From IMG/VR virus record IMGVR_UViG_3300027413_000020, positions 1-36,068 of that record: a DNA stretch of 36,068 nucleotides; one strand, given 5' to 3'. How positions within the stretch are numbered: position 1 is the first letter of the stretch; each line of letters starts with the position of its first letter. The DNA is from a virus. The notes beneath the pieces were generated by a model. It had not been told where the DNA came from. It was given only the letters and a program-made list of their open reading frames with translations, and did no database searches. Of the stretch, positions 1 through 7,195 are shown one piece after another. The translations under genes and the position numbers were made by a program.

Positions 1-760
1 CCCAATCTTTTTCATTTGAACCTAATTGATCATAATCCATACCAAATTCTTCATTTGCTATTTCATCTTCTATATCCATTTGTTCTTCTAACATTGGTAA
101 ATCTAATGGTACTTTTCCACTTTCTGCTAATTCAAAATCAGTAAATTTATTTAAATCATTTAAATTTTTTAATTCAACTCTTTTACCATCACTATCTAAC
201 CCATAAACTGTGGCATCATATTTACCCATTCCATCGGAACGTTTTCCACTAAGTTTTTGTTTTAATTCTGCCCCTGCTCTACGCTTACTGACTGTGCTGG
301 TAATTTCATATAAAGAAAATTCACCTAAATCTGTATCTAATACTTCTTTATCTGATCCATTAACTTGTATTTTACCTTCTTTAAATAATGATTTTGCTTC
401 AGCATAGAAGTTAACATATGCTTCAGAACCAATTCTGTAAACACATTCAAGTAAATTAAGATTATTATTGTGGTGGAATTCTATCCCGGGGGATACTATG
501 GCGTTTTCTTTTATTAAAAAACCTTCATTTTTTGGCTCTACTACTTTTTCTACAAATGGAGCTAATTCCTTAAATTGAAATGATTGAGTAGTTCCTGTGC
601 TTTCTATTTCTACTGAATAGTAGGGATGTTCAACCATAGTAATAGTTGCAGTATCACCATCTTTTGTGGTAACTTTCTGTCCCATTTTAAAGACACTTTG
701 TTGTTGAATAGTATCTTCAATGGCTTCTCTAATTAAATACCTTAATTTTAGAATATCCAT
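1..760 (-). CDS. Unknown phage protein with CTS-like leader, C-terminus outside window
   Basis: An open frame runs from ATG at 760 to the window edge without a stop, giving at least 253 residues; the C-terminus is cut off. The protein starts MDILKLRYLIREAIEDTI, a short amphipathic leader that recurs in several other proteins of this window. Residues 25-75 look like a small beta-rich domain (VTTKDGDTATITMVEH), followed by a mixed region and a strongly acidic stretch near residues 225-250 (LEEQMDIEDEIANEE). No enzyme motif is recognisable. It lies two bases after the stop of the preceding gene, so it is part of the same transcript. By position and leader it may be a virion-associated protein, but that is inference. 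Confidence 0.8.
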   Translation of the reverse strand, partial: MDILKLRYLIREAIEDTIQQQSVFKMGQKVTTKDGDTATITMVEHPYYSVEIESTGTTQSFQFKELAPFVEKVVEPKNEGFLIKENAIVSPGIEFHHNNNLNLLECVYRIGSEAYVNFYAEAKSLFKEGKIQVNGSDKEVLDTDLGEFSLYEITSTVSKRRAGAELKQKLSGKRSDGMGKYDATVYGLDSDGKRVELKNLNDLNKFTDFELAESGKVPLDLPMLEEQMDIEDEIANEEFGMDYDQLGSNEKDW

Positions 761-762
761 AA

Positions 763-1398
763 TTATTCTTCGTCTTTAGAATCGTCGTCTTTACTTTTTC
801 TTGATGCTAGTGTATCTTTTTTCTTACTACCTGATTTTTTTTCAAGTCTTAATCCTTCTTTTTCAATAGCATCTTTTAATCTATTACATTGAGCCTCTAG
901 TGTTGTTAATTTCTCAAGTAATGAATTTGATTCAGTTTGTAATGATTCTCTCATATCAGGGTTTGAAACTGCTTCTTGCATTTTACCTTCAATTTGAGTT
1001 CTTAATTCACTAATAGTAGTTTCTAAAGCTTTTACTTTAGTTTGACCTTTCTTATATGTTTCTTTTAAGTTAGCATCTCTAGCTTTTAATGCTTTTTTAC
1101 CTGCGGCCAATGCCTTTTCTCCTGTGGTATATACTCCAATAAAACCTTCACCAACTAAGGATTCAAGTTTTTCGGATCTAACAATACCACCTTCTTTTGT
1201 ATCTTTAGAAGGTTTTACAACTAGATAAACATTTCCATCTTTAGTTACTTTATCCTCAAATACAGATTTTGCTTCTTTAATTGGAGCTTTTTCGGTATAG
1301 GCCATATCTTTGCTTTCACCTTCCTCTGTTGTTGAACGTTCTCTTAACCAGTCTGTGATGTTTTCTTGAATTAATTTTTTTAAATGTGATTTTTTCAT
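763..1398 (-). CDS. Coiled-coil protein with CTS-like N-terminal leader
   Basis: The 211-residue product starts MKKSHLKKLIQENITDWL, the clearest copy of the shared leader. The rest is highly charged: a short possibly beta-rich part (residues 50-95, with VYLVVKPSK), then a long helical coiled coil from about residue 95 to 185, and a Lys/Asp/Ser-rich tail ending in DDDSKDEE. Such composition is typical of scaffold, core or internal head proteins in T4-like phages, but there is no diagnostic motif. It sits 11 bases after the preceding gene and 2 bases before the next one. Function is not recognised; a virion core or scaffold role is a guess from the leader and the composition. Confidence 0.85.
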   Translation of the reverse strand: MKKSHLKKLIQENITDWLRERSTTEEGESKDMAYTEKAPIKEAKSVFEDKVTKDGNVYLVVKPSKDTKEGGIVRSEKLESLVGEGFIGVYTTGEKALAAGKKALKARDANLKETYKKGQTKVKALETTISELRTQIEGKMQEAVSNPDMRESLQTESNSLLEKLTTLEAQCNRLKDAIEKEGLRLEKKSGSKKKDTLASRKSKDDDSKDEE

Positions 1399-1409
1399 TT
1401 TATTAGATT

Positions 1410-1661
1410 TTATTTATACCCTTTAGAATCGAGGTAGTCTCTTACTTTTGTTAAAATTAATGATTTGGTGATTTTGCCAGGTTCATACCCTAAATCATCA
1501 AACCATACTGCAAAAGCGCCATCGAATTCAGCGGCAGTATCTATTCTTGAAGAGTATTGTTGAATCTGTTTATTTCCATCTTTGCCTTTTTTTAACATTT
1601 TTACATCTGATGGTATGTTTTTTGCAGCAACATCTTCAGGAATAAGGTCTTTTAATTTCAT
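1410..1661 (-). CDS. Small unknown protein, 83 residues
   Basis: The protein begins MKLKDLIPEDVAAKNI, a shortened relative of the leader seen in its neighbours. The remainder is a compact mixed-charge domain with FAVWFDDLGYEPGKITKSL near the middle. I recognise no family. A candidate late promoter (sense strand ATATTTATT, 1683-1691) lies 21 bases ahead of the ATG in the 39-base gap after the zinc-ribbon gene, so this gene may head a small late unit with the next two genes. Confidence 0.8.
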   Translation of the reverse strand: MKLKDLIPEDVAAKNIPSDVKMLKKGKDGNKQIQQYSSRIDTAAEFDGAFAVWFDDLGYEPGKITKSLILTKVRDYLDSKGYK

Positions 1662-1682
1662 AATTAAGGTGATTTATTTGAT

Positions 1683-1691
1683 AATAAATAT
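1683..1691 (-). promoter_or_regulatory. Late-type motif before the 83-residue gene
   Basis: Sense-strand ATATTTATT, 21 bases before the ATG, in the only sizeable gap of the left-hand cluster. Confidence 0.45.
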
Positions 1692-1700
1692 ATCAAGATA

Positions 1701-2279
1701 TTATAACTCAGTTTCTTTTAATATTTTAACGTTCTCTTTTAATTTCTTTATCATTTCAGGGTCTACTTTACCCATACTCCATCCTTCAGCATGTCCCGCT
1801 TCACTAAAAAATTCAACTGTTTGAGGGTTATTTAAAAATTCATCTAATACTTTTTCATATTCAGTAGCAAAATCATTTTTATTTTGATTTAGTATGGACT
1901 TTTCATATTCTTCAAATTTTCCTTCTATACGAAGTTGTGTTTCTTCTTCAGTTACACAATTAAAACATTTTTTATGAACGGCCCACATTTTTTTATTATA
2001 TGAATTAACTTTCATAGCCTCATTACATGAAGGACATTTTAAAGGTAATACTACTAACTGTTTTAAATTATCAAATTTAGTAACTGTTTGTTTAATACCA
2101 TCTTTAATAGTCCAAGTTTTACCTTTAACTTCCCACACATCACCTTCTTTATATTCTTTAGAAGATTTTTCAAATCCTACTTGAATACGAGTTCTATCTG
2201 CTGTATTACCTGAAATGATGTTTCTTGCTCTAGCAAGATCTCTTTCTGTAAAATCTTTATTTAATTGACTTTCACTCAT
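1701..2279 (-). CDS. Zinc-ribbon protein of unknown function
   Basis: The 192-residue protein carries two CxxC knuckles, CPSC near residue 83 and CFNC near residue 106, spaced like a zinc ribbon (PLKCPSCNEAM ... HKKCFNCV). The N-terminal part has a beta-rich stretch (VGFEKSSKEYKEGDVWEVKG) and the C-terminal part is helical and acidic. Its ATG overlaps the stop of the HAD gene by four bases, indicating translational coupling with the enzyme cluster upstream. Zinc ribbons of this kind serve in nucleic-acid or protein binding; nothing here decides which. It lacks a clear copy of the leader found in adjacent proteins. Confidence 0.85.
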   Translation of the reverse strand: MSESQLNKDFTERDLARARNIISGNTADRTRIQVGFEKSSKEYKEGDVWEVKGKTWTIKDGIKQTVTKFDNLKQLVVLPLKCPSCNEAMKVNSYNKKMWAVHKKCFNCVTEEETQLRIEGKFEEYEKSILNQNKNDFATEYEKVLDEFLNNPQTVEFFSEAGHAEGWSMGKVDPEMIKKLKENVKILKETEL

Positions 2280-2821
2280 AATCCTAATTTTTGAAGTTCA
2301 GTAATTACTTGATCTGTTGATTTAAATAGTATTCCTATTCCATTTTTAGACTTCCATTGTTGGATATTGTCTTCTCTATCATCAATTAGTATATTATTAG
2401 GACCAGCATAATTTTGTTTATCTGCTGATCTAGCTAATACTAATTTAGTACCACTAAGGTTATTTTTAACCCATAATCTTTTACCTAAACGTGAGGATTC
2501 ACTTCTTGAAGGTGAGGATAATAATATTGGTTTATATTTCTTAATATAACCCCATAATTTTTCTCCTTCTGGCATCCAAGGGATACCAACCCAAAATCTT
2601 ACTCCTACTTGCCCATCAATAATATCCCAAAATGCTTCTAAGGATTTTTTTTCACTACCTAATTCAATAGTTTTTTGGGCTCTATATTCATCAGGAGATA
2701 AACCTGTGAATTGTTCAAAACGTTGTTCAAAATCACAAAGTACGCCATCCATATCACAATAGATAGTGTATGCCTTAGACATTTCTTCTTTAAATAATTC
2801 TTTTAAACTATATTTACTCAT
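2276..2821 (-). CDS. HAD-superfamily 5'-nucleotidase-like phosphatase
   Basis: The protein contains the HAD motif I YCDMDGVLCDF (catalytic Asp 23 and 25 from my start), a motif II candidate LLSSPSRS, a conserved Lys region RLWVKNNL and motif IV LIDDRED. This is the layout of 5'(3')-deoxyribonucleotidase-like HAD phosphatases, which remove phosphate from nucleotides. I prefer the ATG at 2821 over the longer frame starting at 2845: it overlaps the upstream stop by only eight bases in the usual ATGAGTAA-type coupling and makes the protein begin with the leader MSKYSLKELFKEEMSKA. The longer start would overlap the fusion gene by 32 bases. It follows a P-loop kinase and a nucleotidyltransferase in one coupled operon. 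The substrate is unknown. Confidence 0.88.
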   Translation of the reverse strand: MSKYSLKELFKEEMSKAYTIYCDMDGVLCDFEQRFEQFTGLSPDEYRAQKTIELGSEKKSLEAFWDIIDGQVGVRFWVGIPWMPEGEKLWGYIKKYKPILLSSPSRSESSRLGKRLWVKNNLSGTKLVLARSADKQNYAGPNNILIDDREDNIQQWKSKNGIGILFKSTDQVITELQKLGL

Positions 2822-3917
2822 ATATTCCTGGATTTTCTCTTCCAAATTTTCTCATTATAACAGCTGCTAATGAATTTGCTTCATTTTCTTCAGGTGATCC
2901 ATCTTCTCCCGAATCAGGTCCTAATCTGTTATCTAAATGCTGCATTCTATGTACCATCTCATGTGCTAAGGTACGTAAGATATCAGCCATATTTCTATTA
3001 TATACTACAACTTGAATATATTCTTTTCCTGGATGGTAACCTCCAAAACTATGATACGTCTGAGTAAATTCAGGTCCATTAAGTAATTTAATTTGAGGTC
3101 TATCTGTTTTTAAAAAATCAGAAGCAAAATGTAAAAACTTATTTATTGTTTTTGCTTTTTGAGGTTCCCAACCTTCATTTAATGATCTTTCTAGATCTTT
3201 TATTTTTTGGGTTAAAAAAGGTACATTCCCCCCATCATTTGGGTCGGCTATTCTTACCTTTAATCTATCAATTGTTTGTTGAGTAGTTTCTTCCTTTTCA
3301 TATTTAGATTCACTTACTGATTCATTGAATATATCTAAAAATTTATTTACGTCAACTCCGTCTGGGATGAATTTTTTAATTTCTTCTCTATCTTTATTTA
3401 CTATTGCTCTTCTTAAGTCAGTAGCTGATAGGTTTTGGAAAGTTCCTGCATCAAATAATTCTACGGTTGGATATTTTTCTTTATCTAGTAAACGTTCATA
3501 TCTACTTTCTTCACCTTTACCAAAAACAGCTTTAATATCATGTGTAGGATTTTCTTTTACATAATCATAAACTGCTTTAACAGGGGTTGGTGTTGATATA
3601 AATTCAACATTATTTAGCTCAGGAATTACTTCCTTATATAGGTCCCATACAGCAAGAGATTCGTTATAATCTACATTTTCTCTTGTTTTTTCCGATACAA
3701 ATACTATGGCCTTACCAGGAGTTTGTGTTGAAGAAGGCATTGAAGGACCATTAATTTTCCTATCATGATTCATAGCAAAATTTATTGACTTTAATATAGC
3801 ATCTACGTGACCTTTATGTGGGGGTTTAAAAGCCCCAGGATATAATGCTACTGATTCTGTAATTTCCTCCATTAAAAGGAGTTTTGCTATATTTTTTCCT
3901 ATTCTTTCTGGATTCAT
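2814..3917 (-). CDS. Cytidylyltransferase-fold nucleotidyltransferase fused to a zincin (HExxH) domain
   Basis: The 367-residue protein has two parts. Residues about 20-190 show the nucleotidyltransferase signature GAFKPPHKGH (28-37, HxGH) and a second motif LSATDLRR (163-170), as in NMN, pantetheine-phosphate and related adenylyl- or cytidylyltransferases. After a charged linker (200-250), residues 255-367 hold a metallopeptidase-like domain with HEMVH at 319-323 and a downstream E-ENEANSLAA segment (343-351), resembling the third ligand region of ImmA/IrrE-type zincins. The start MNPERIGKNIAKLLLMEEI is leader-like; an alternative start is Met16. It overlaps the kinase gene upstream by four bases. 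The reaction catalysed (NAD, sugar or other nucleotide metabolism) cannot be told from sequence alone. Confidence 0.9.
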   Translation of the reverse strand: MNPERIGKNIAKLLLMEEITESVALYPGAFKPPHKGHVDAILKSINFAMNHDRKINGPSMPSSTQTPGKAIVFVSEKTRENVDYNESLAVWDLYKEVIPELNNVEFISTPTPVKAVYDYVKENPTHDIKAVFGKGEESRYERLLDKEKYPTVELFDAGTFQNLSATDLRRAIVNKDREEIKKFIPDGVDVNKFLDIFNESVSESKYEKEETTQQTIDRLKVRIADPNDGGNVPFLTQKIKDLERSLNEGWEPQKAKTINKFLHFASDFLKTDRPQIKLLNGPEFTQTYHSFGGYHPGKEYIQVVVYNRNMADILRTLAHEMVHRMQHLDNRLGPDSGEDGSPEENEANSLAAVIMRKFGRENPGIYE

Positions 3918-4726
3918 GAACGTAAGAATTTTTCAATTGTGGCTTGGGCTTCTTCTTTTGATACAGAACCATCTATAATATTTTTTACTCCTTCATCATT
4001 TAATAAAGTATTTACATCTGTATTTAATTGAGCTTTTTGTTTATCACTTCTAGCTTGCTGTGATGGAGTTTTGGGTTTAGTACCCGTTGGTTTAAATGGA
4101 TCTAAATATTTTTTAATTATATCTTCTACATTTGATAATTTTTCATCTTCTAATGTATTAGCAACTGATACAAAATTTTCCCCAAATGCTGATTTGTATG
4201 CCATATAATTTTTAGTTACTCCTAACCAAGTACGTAATACAATAGCTGGGGCTAAACTTCTATCATCACCCCCTGATTTATCAAATCGGGATTGGTTTTG
4301 TCTTAATGAACGTTCTAAATCAGTATAAACATAAAGCATAAACACCTCATATCCTGTTTCTTCAAGTTGTTCTTTTAATTTAACTGTACTATTATATGAG
4401 GCCGCTGTACCATCTAGTATAAATGATTCTTTAGCTGCAATAGTATCTTGAACATCTTGTTTAAATGATTTATTAGAAGTAGCCATTGCTTTAGCTGCTA
4501 TGCTTCTATCTTCTGGAGATGCATTTTTTAAATCTAGAGATACATTAGCTGCTTTTAAATTAGCAATATATTGATCATCTATATTCATTGTTTTTAAACC
4601 TCCTAGGTCTAAACCTCTTAAAACATACCCTTTACCAGCACCTGGAGCACCAGCTAATATAATAGCTTTAGGTGTTCCTAAATTTTCTGTTAGGATTTCT
4701 TTTAGTATGTTATTGATTTTATACAT
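3914..4726 (-). CDS. P-loop kinase (zeta-toxin/AAA-type nucleoside or polynucleotide kinase-like)
   Basis: A perfect Walker A motif GAPGAGKG is at residues 26-33, directly after a leader-like start MYKINNILKEILTENLG. A later FILDGTAAS segment, the helical LKEQLEETGYEVFMLYVYTD stretch and the arginine-rich RSLRQNQSRF segment match the general plan of zeta-toxin/polynucleotide-kinase-type P-loop phosphotransferases. The C-terminal 60 residues are Lys/Gln-rich and helical (PSQQARSDKQKAQLN). The gene opens the enzyme cluster and has its own upstream signals: an early-type promoter at 4744-4775, whose -7 box also fits the late-type motif. The substrate could be a nucleoside, nicotinamide riboside, RNA or protein; sequence alone does not decide. 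Confidence 0.88.
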   Translation of the reverse strand: MYKINNILKEILTENLGTPKAIILAGAPGAGKGYVLRGLDLGGLKTMNIDDQYIANLKAANVSLDLKNASPEDRSIAAKAMATSNKSFKQDVQDTIAAKESFILDGTAASYNSTVKLKEQLEETGYEVFMLYVYTDLERSLRQNQSRFDKSGGDDRSLAPAIVLRTWLGVTKNYMAYKSAFGENFVSVANTLEDEKLSNVEDIIKKYLDPFKPTGTKPKTPSQQARSDKQKAQLNTDVNTLLNDEGVKNIIDGSVSKEEAQATIEKFLRS

Positions 4727-4743
4727 TGAAATGTGTTTATGTA

Positions 4744-4775
4744 TAAATATACGAAGAATTACTTAGGAATCCACA
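4744..4775 (-). promoter_or_regulatory. Early-type promoter before the kinase operon, possibly dual
   Basis: Minus strand TGTGG (one mismatch to TTTGG), 19 bases ending in TTCTTCG, then TATATTTA. The same box continues as ATATTTATAC, close to the late-type motif, so the enzyme cluster may be read both early and late. Confidence 0.7.
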
Positions 4776-5548
4776 TTAATTTGCGATACTGTTTTAAAAG
4801 TCGTTGTATAAGGTGTTGGTTTAGGGTTTTCTAAGTCAAACAGAGCTTTTACATGGCTAAATATTTCTAAATTTTGTTCTTGAGTACGAGGTGACTCGTA
4901 TATTTCCCAATTTTTCCCTTTTATCTTTTTACCATTTTTATCGGGTCCACGTGATTTAGATTTTAACCATAATACTGCTACTCGATCAATATCTTTCCCA
5001 TAACATTCTTCATAACATTGAGCATATATTGCCCCTTGTAAATCATATGTTGTTTGTAAGTGATTAGATGTTTTAAAATCTATAATCCAACGTTCCATTT
5101 TACCATCAATTTCGATCTCACATACTAAATCACAAGTACCTGCTACTTCAATTTTATCTGAAAATAAATGTACTTCGGCTTCAATTAATGTTGGGTTATA
5201 AGTTTCCCAAAAGTCTACAAAACGTAAAAACATTTGCCATACATGAGAGGGCATTCTAGGGTTACCATCATCATACAAAAATTTAATTTCTTTACCGTTT
5301 AACCAGTCTTCAATCATTTCATGTACTAATGTTCCTTCTTCTGCTGCTTTCTTAACAATCCATTCCGCACTATAACCTACTTTTTTAAGCCAGTCCTCAA
5401 AATATTTACCTTTTGGGTAAGAGCTCAAAACATGAGTTACTGATGGGTAGTATTTACCATTTCGTCTATAATACCTTGAATCAGGCATTGTAACTTGTTG
5501 GTAATCATCCGAAATTTCTAATAACCTTTTGTATGATTTTTTGATCAT
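4763..5548 (-). CDS. PD-(D/E)XK nuclease, RecB/Cas4-like exonuclease
   Basis: The residues of a RecB-type nuclease are visible in order: the helical GTLVHEMIEDWL segment with His76 and Glu77, an acidic residue in LIEAEVHLF (121-129), AGTCDLV with Asp140, the core DFKT with Asp157 and Lys159, and the downstream LQGAIYAQCY with Gln171 and Tyr175. Such proteins process DNA ends in recombination or replication. The N-terminus MIKKSYKRLLEISDDY is weakly leader-like, but the domain is otherwise an ordinary replication-module enzyme. It overlaps the primase gene upstream by four bases and ends 36 bases before the kinase gene. No iron-sulfur cysteine cluster is obvious, so Cas4 in the strict sense is unlikely. 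Confidence 0.9.
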   Translation of the reverse strand: MIKKSYKRLLEISDDYQQVTMPDSRYYRRNGKYYPSVTHVLSSYPKGKYFEDWLKKVGYSAEWIVKKAAEEGTLVHEMIEDWLNGKEIKFLYDDGNPRMPSHVWQMFLRFVDFWETYNPTLIEAEVHLFSDKIEVAGTCDLVCEIEIDGKMERWIIDFKTSNHLQTTYDLQGAIYAQCYEECYGKDIDRVAVLWLKSKSRGPDKNGKKIKGKNWEIYESPRTQEQNLEIFSHVKALFDLENPKPTPYTTTFKTVSQINVDS

Positions 5549-6474
5549 AAGTTTAACTTTAAGTTAAGAAGACTTGAAAATGTAAAGGGTTGTGCTTCCT
5601 GAATTTTATTGGTAAATAATGTGAACCCCATATCAGAGGGGTCTTTCCCTTCTAATTCTACTACATATAATTTTTTTCCTGCTTTAAGTAACTGTTCAGA
5701 TATTTTGCAAGTTGATTTTATTGCATCTTCATCTAAAGCTAAGTATACTTTTTTAACACTATTTGTTACTATTTTCTTCATTAATTTTTTAGAAATATTT
5801 TTCCCAAATAGGGGAATAGCATTTCTTTTTATTGCTATGGCATCAAATGCTCCTTCACATAAAACTATAGGAAGATCCCAGTTAATTCTATTTTCAAAAC
5901 CAATAATATTTTTATCTGAAACTGGGGCATCATATTTCCTATGTGCGTCAGGTAAAAAAGACCGTGCTATAAAATATTCTAATTCTTCATCAGCGTTGTA
6001 TGTAGGAATAATAATTTTATTTGCAAATCTTCCTTTTTCACAATATCCTATTTGATATGAAAAAATATCATATATGCTTAACCCTCTATTTTTAAGATAA
6101 GTTAAAGCATGTCTTGCTAAAATGTTTGATTTTGAAATTTGATGTAAAGGGATATACTCCTCAGGGAGTTTAATATCAAAATGTTGAACTACATTATCAT
6201 ACTTTTCGGTAGTACCTAATATAGAATGTAAAGATGTAATTTTATCTTTACCTACTTTTTTTCTTTTAAATAAAGAACTTAGGGTTTTACCTCTAGCATC
6301 ACATACCCAACAATGCCAAGGATTTAGATTCTTTTTAGTTGGTACTAAATTTACCTCTAATTTTTTCTTCCTATGGTTACAAAAAGGACACGCGAACGCA
6401 TAATTTCCTCTAGAAGTAGAAGAACCCTTTCCTAAAACGGACTCTACTAGCCCTAATAACATATTATTAACCAT
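5545..6474 (-). CDS. DNA primase, DnaG type (zinc finger plus Toprim)
   Basis: The N-terminal 70 residues contain a zinc finger with CPFCNH (Cys29, Cys32, His34) and HCWVC (Cys55, Cys58). The Toprim domain is clear: PIVLCEGAFDA gives the catalytic Glu207 and Asp211, and LALDEDA gives Asp248 and Asp250 for metal binding. At 309 residues it resembles the compact T4 gp61-like primases and has no fused helicase. It would synthesise RNA primers for lagging-strand replication together with a helicase encoded elsewhere. It is the central gene of a three-gene operon: three bases after the 91-residue gene and overlapping the nuclease gene. The promoter at 6772-6803 probably drives it. Confidence 0.93.
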   Translation of the reverse strand: MVNNMLLGLVESVLGKGSSTSRGNYAFACPFCNHRKKKLEVNLVPTKKNLNPWHCWVCDARGKTLSSLFKRKKVGKDKITSLHSILGTTEKYDNVVQHFDIKLPEEYIPLHQISKSNILARHALTYLKNRGLSIYDIFSYQIGYCEKGRFANKIIIPTYNADEELEYFIARSFLPDAHRKYDAPVSDKNIIGFENRINWDLPIVLCEGAFDAIAIKRNAIPLFGKNISKKLMKKIVTNSVKKVYLALDEDAIKSTCKISEQLLKAGKKLYVVELEGKDPSDMGFTLFTNKIQEAQPFTFSSLLNLKLNL

Positions 6475-6477
6475 TAA

Positions 6478-6753
6478 TTATAAGTTTTCTCCTGGACGTA
6501 ATGTTGACTTCCAGTTCATTTCTACAGGTTTATGTAATTCATAACCTTCTCCACTTACTTTTTTATTAGTTCCATATTTGTAAAGATTTCCTTTAAAACT
6601 TTCACCATTAATTCTTCGTCTACCATTAAATGATCTAAATTCACGAGATGTTACTCTATACCAGTTGTCTAGTTTGGGTAAATAAATTTCTAGATTCCTA
6701 GCTGTGTCAAAATCATATTCCATTTTAACTAAATTACCTGTCTTCTCACTCAT
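6478..6753 (-). CDS. Small basic protein preceding primase
   Basis: The 91-residue protein is basic and probably beta-rich (YLPKLDNWYRVTSREFRSFNGRRR, then short glycine-rich turns). No known motif is visible. It is the first gene after a strong early-type promoter (6772-6803) and lies three bases ahead of the primase, so a role in replication is plausible from context only. Confidence 0.85.
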   Translation of the reverse strand: MSEKTGNLVKMEYDFDTARNLEIYLPKLDNWYRVTSREFRSFNGRRRINGESFKGNLYKYGTNKKVSGEGYELHKPVEMNWKSTLRPGENL

Positions 6754-6771
6754 ATACTTAACCGTTTTGGT

Positions 6772-6803
6772 GGAATATACGAACCCTAGATCAGTTCTCC
6801 AAA
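6772..6803 (-). promoter_or_regulatory. Early-type host-like promoter before the replication operon
   Basis: Minus strand TTTGG, 19 bases ending in GGGTTCG, then TATATTCC. It lies at the 3' end of the GIY-YIG gene and faces the 91-residue gene, primase and nuclease. It is 25 kb away from the cluster of similar promoters and thus an independent confirmation of the motif. Confidence 0.82.
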
Positions 6804-7195
6804 TCTTTTGGAAAAAATTTACCTAAAATATTATCGTTGTATGTTGTTTCGGGCTTGTTTAATACCTCATAGATTATTTGGTAATGCATTTCCCAATATG
6901 TAGCTTGTTTTTTTGTTTCACACAAACGGAGGATGGTTTTATCAAATTTACCTTCACCTATAGATTTAACATCTTCTAGTAATGGTTTAGAAGAACCCCA
7001 ATAGGTTTTCCAATTTGATTCTTTAATTACAGTTCTTTTACGTTTGTATCCTTTTAGAGGTGGGATTTTTCTAGTATTTTTGAAAATTTTTTTCCCAATA
7101 TAAAACTTATTATTTTCAGTATTTGTTATTTTATAAACAAAACCATAATAATCTTCAATGTTAAAACCCTCTGGATAATTCCAGTTATGAATCAT
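6791..7195 (-). CDS. GIY-YIG-family nuclease (Seg-like)
   Basis: The signature is GFVY (18-21) followed by KFYIGKK (30-36), the variant GIY...YIG core, then a basic stretch KGYKRKR and the conserved NWKTYWGSS block (61-69) seen in many phage GIY-YIG proteins. The later acidic helix TYWEMHYQIIYEV would supply the metal-binding Glu. Single-domain proteins of this kind in T4-like phages are usually homing endonucleases. It is wedged between the tail-fibre genes and the replication operon: its start overlaps the upstream 102-residue structural gene by 11 bases, and its 3' end carries the -33 box of the next promoter. A free-standing homing endonuclease is my best call. Confidence 0.87.
   Translation of the reverse strand: MIHNWNYPEGFNIEDYYGFVYKITNTENNKFYIGKKIFKNTRKIPPLKGYKRKRTVIKESNWKTYWGSSKPLLEDVKSIGEGKFDKTILRLCETKKQATYWEMHYQIIYEVLNKPETTYNDNILGKFFPKDLEN

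Noticed and set aside
1411-1418. Exact T4 late box TATAAATA on the minus strand before the 211-residue gene
   Set aside because: It is made by the last codons and stop of the 83-residue gene (Tyr-Lys-stop). No other gene start here has TATAAATA on the sense strand, so it is more likely chance.
2822-2845. Longer start of the HAD gene adding eight residues
   Set aside because: It would overlap the fusion gene by 32 bases; the ATG at 2821 gives the usual short overlap and places the leader sequence at the true N-terminus.
4763-5548. Cas4 of a CRISPR system
   Set aside because: There is no four-cysteine iron-sulfur cluster and no array or other cas gene; a replication-module RecB-type nuclease fits better.
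5609-6055. 148-codon open frame on the plus strand
   Set aside because: It is the mirror of the primase gene, whose zinc-finger and Toprim motifs prove the minus strand to be coding.
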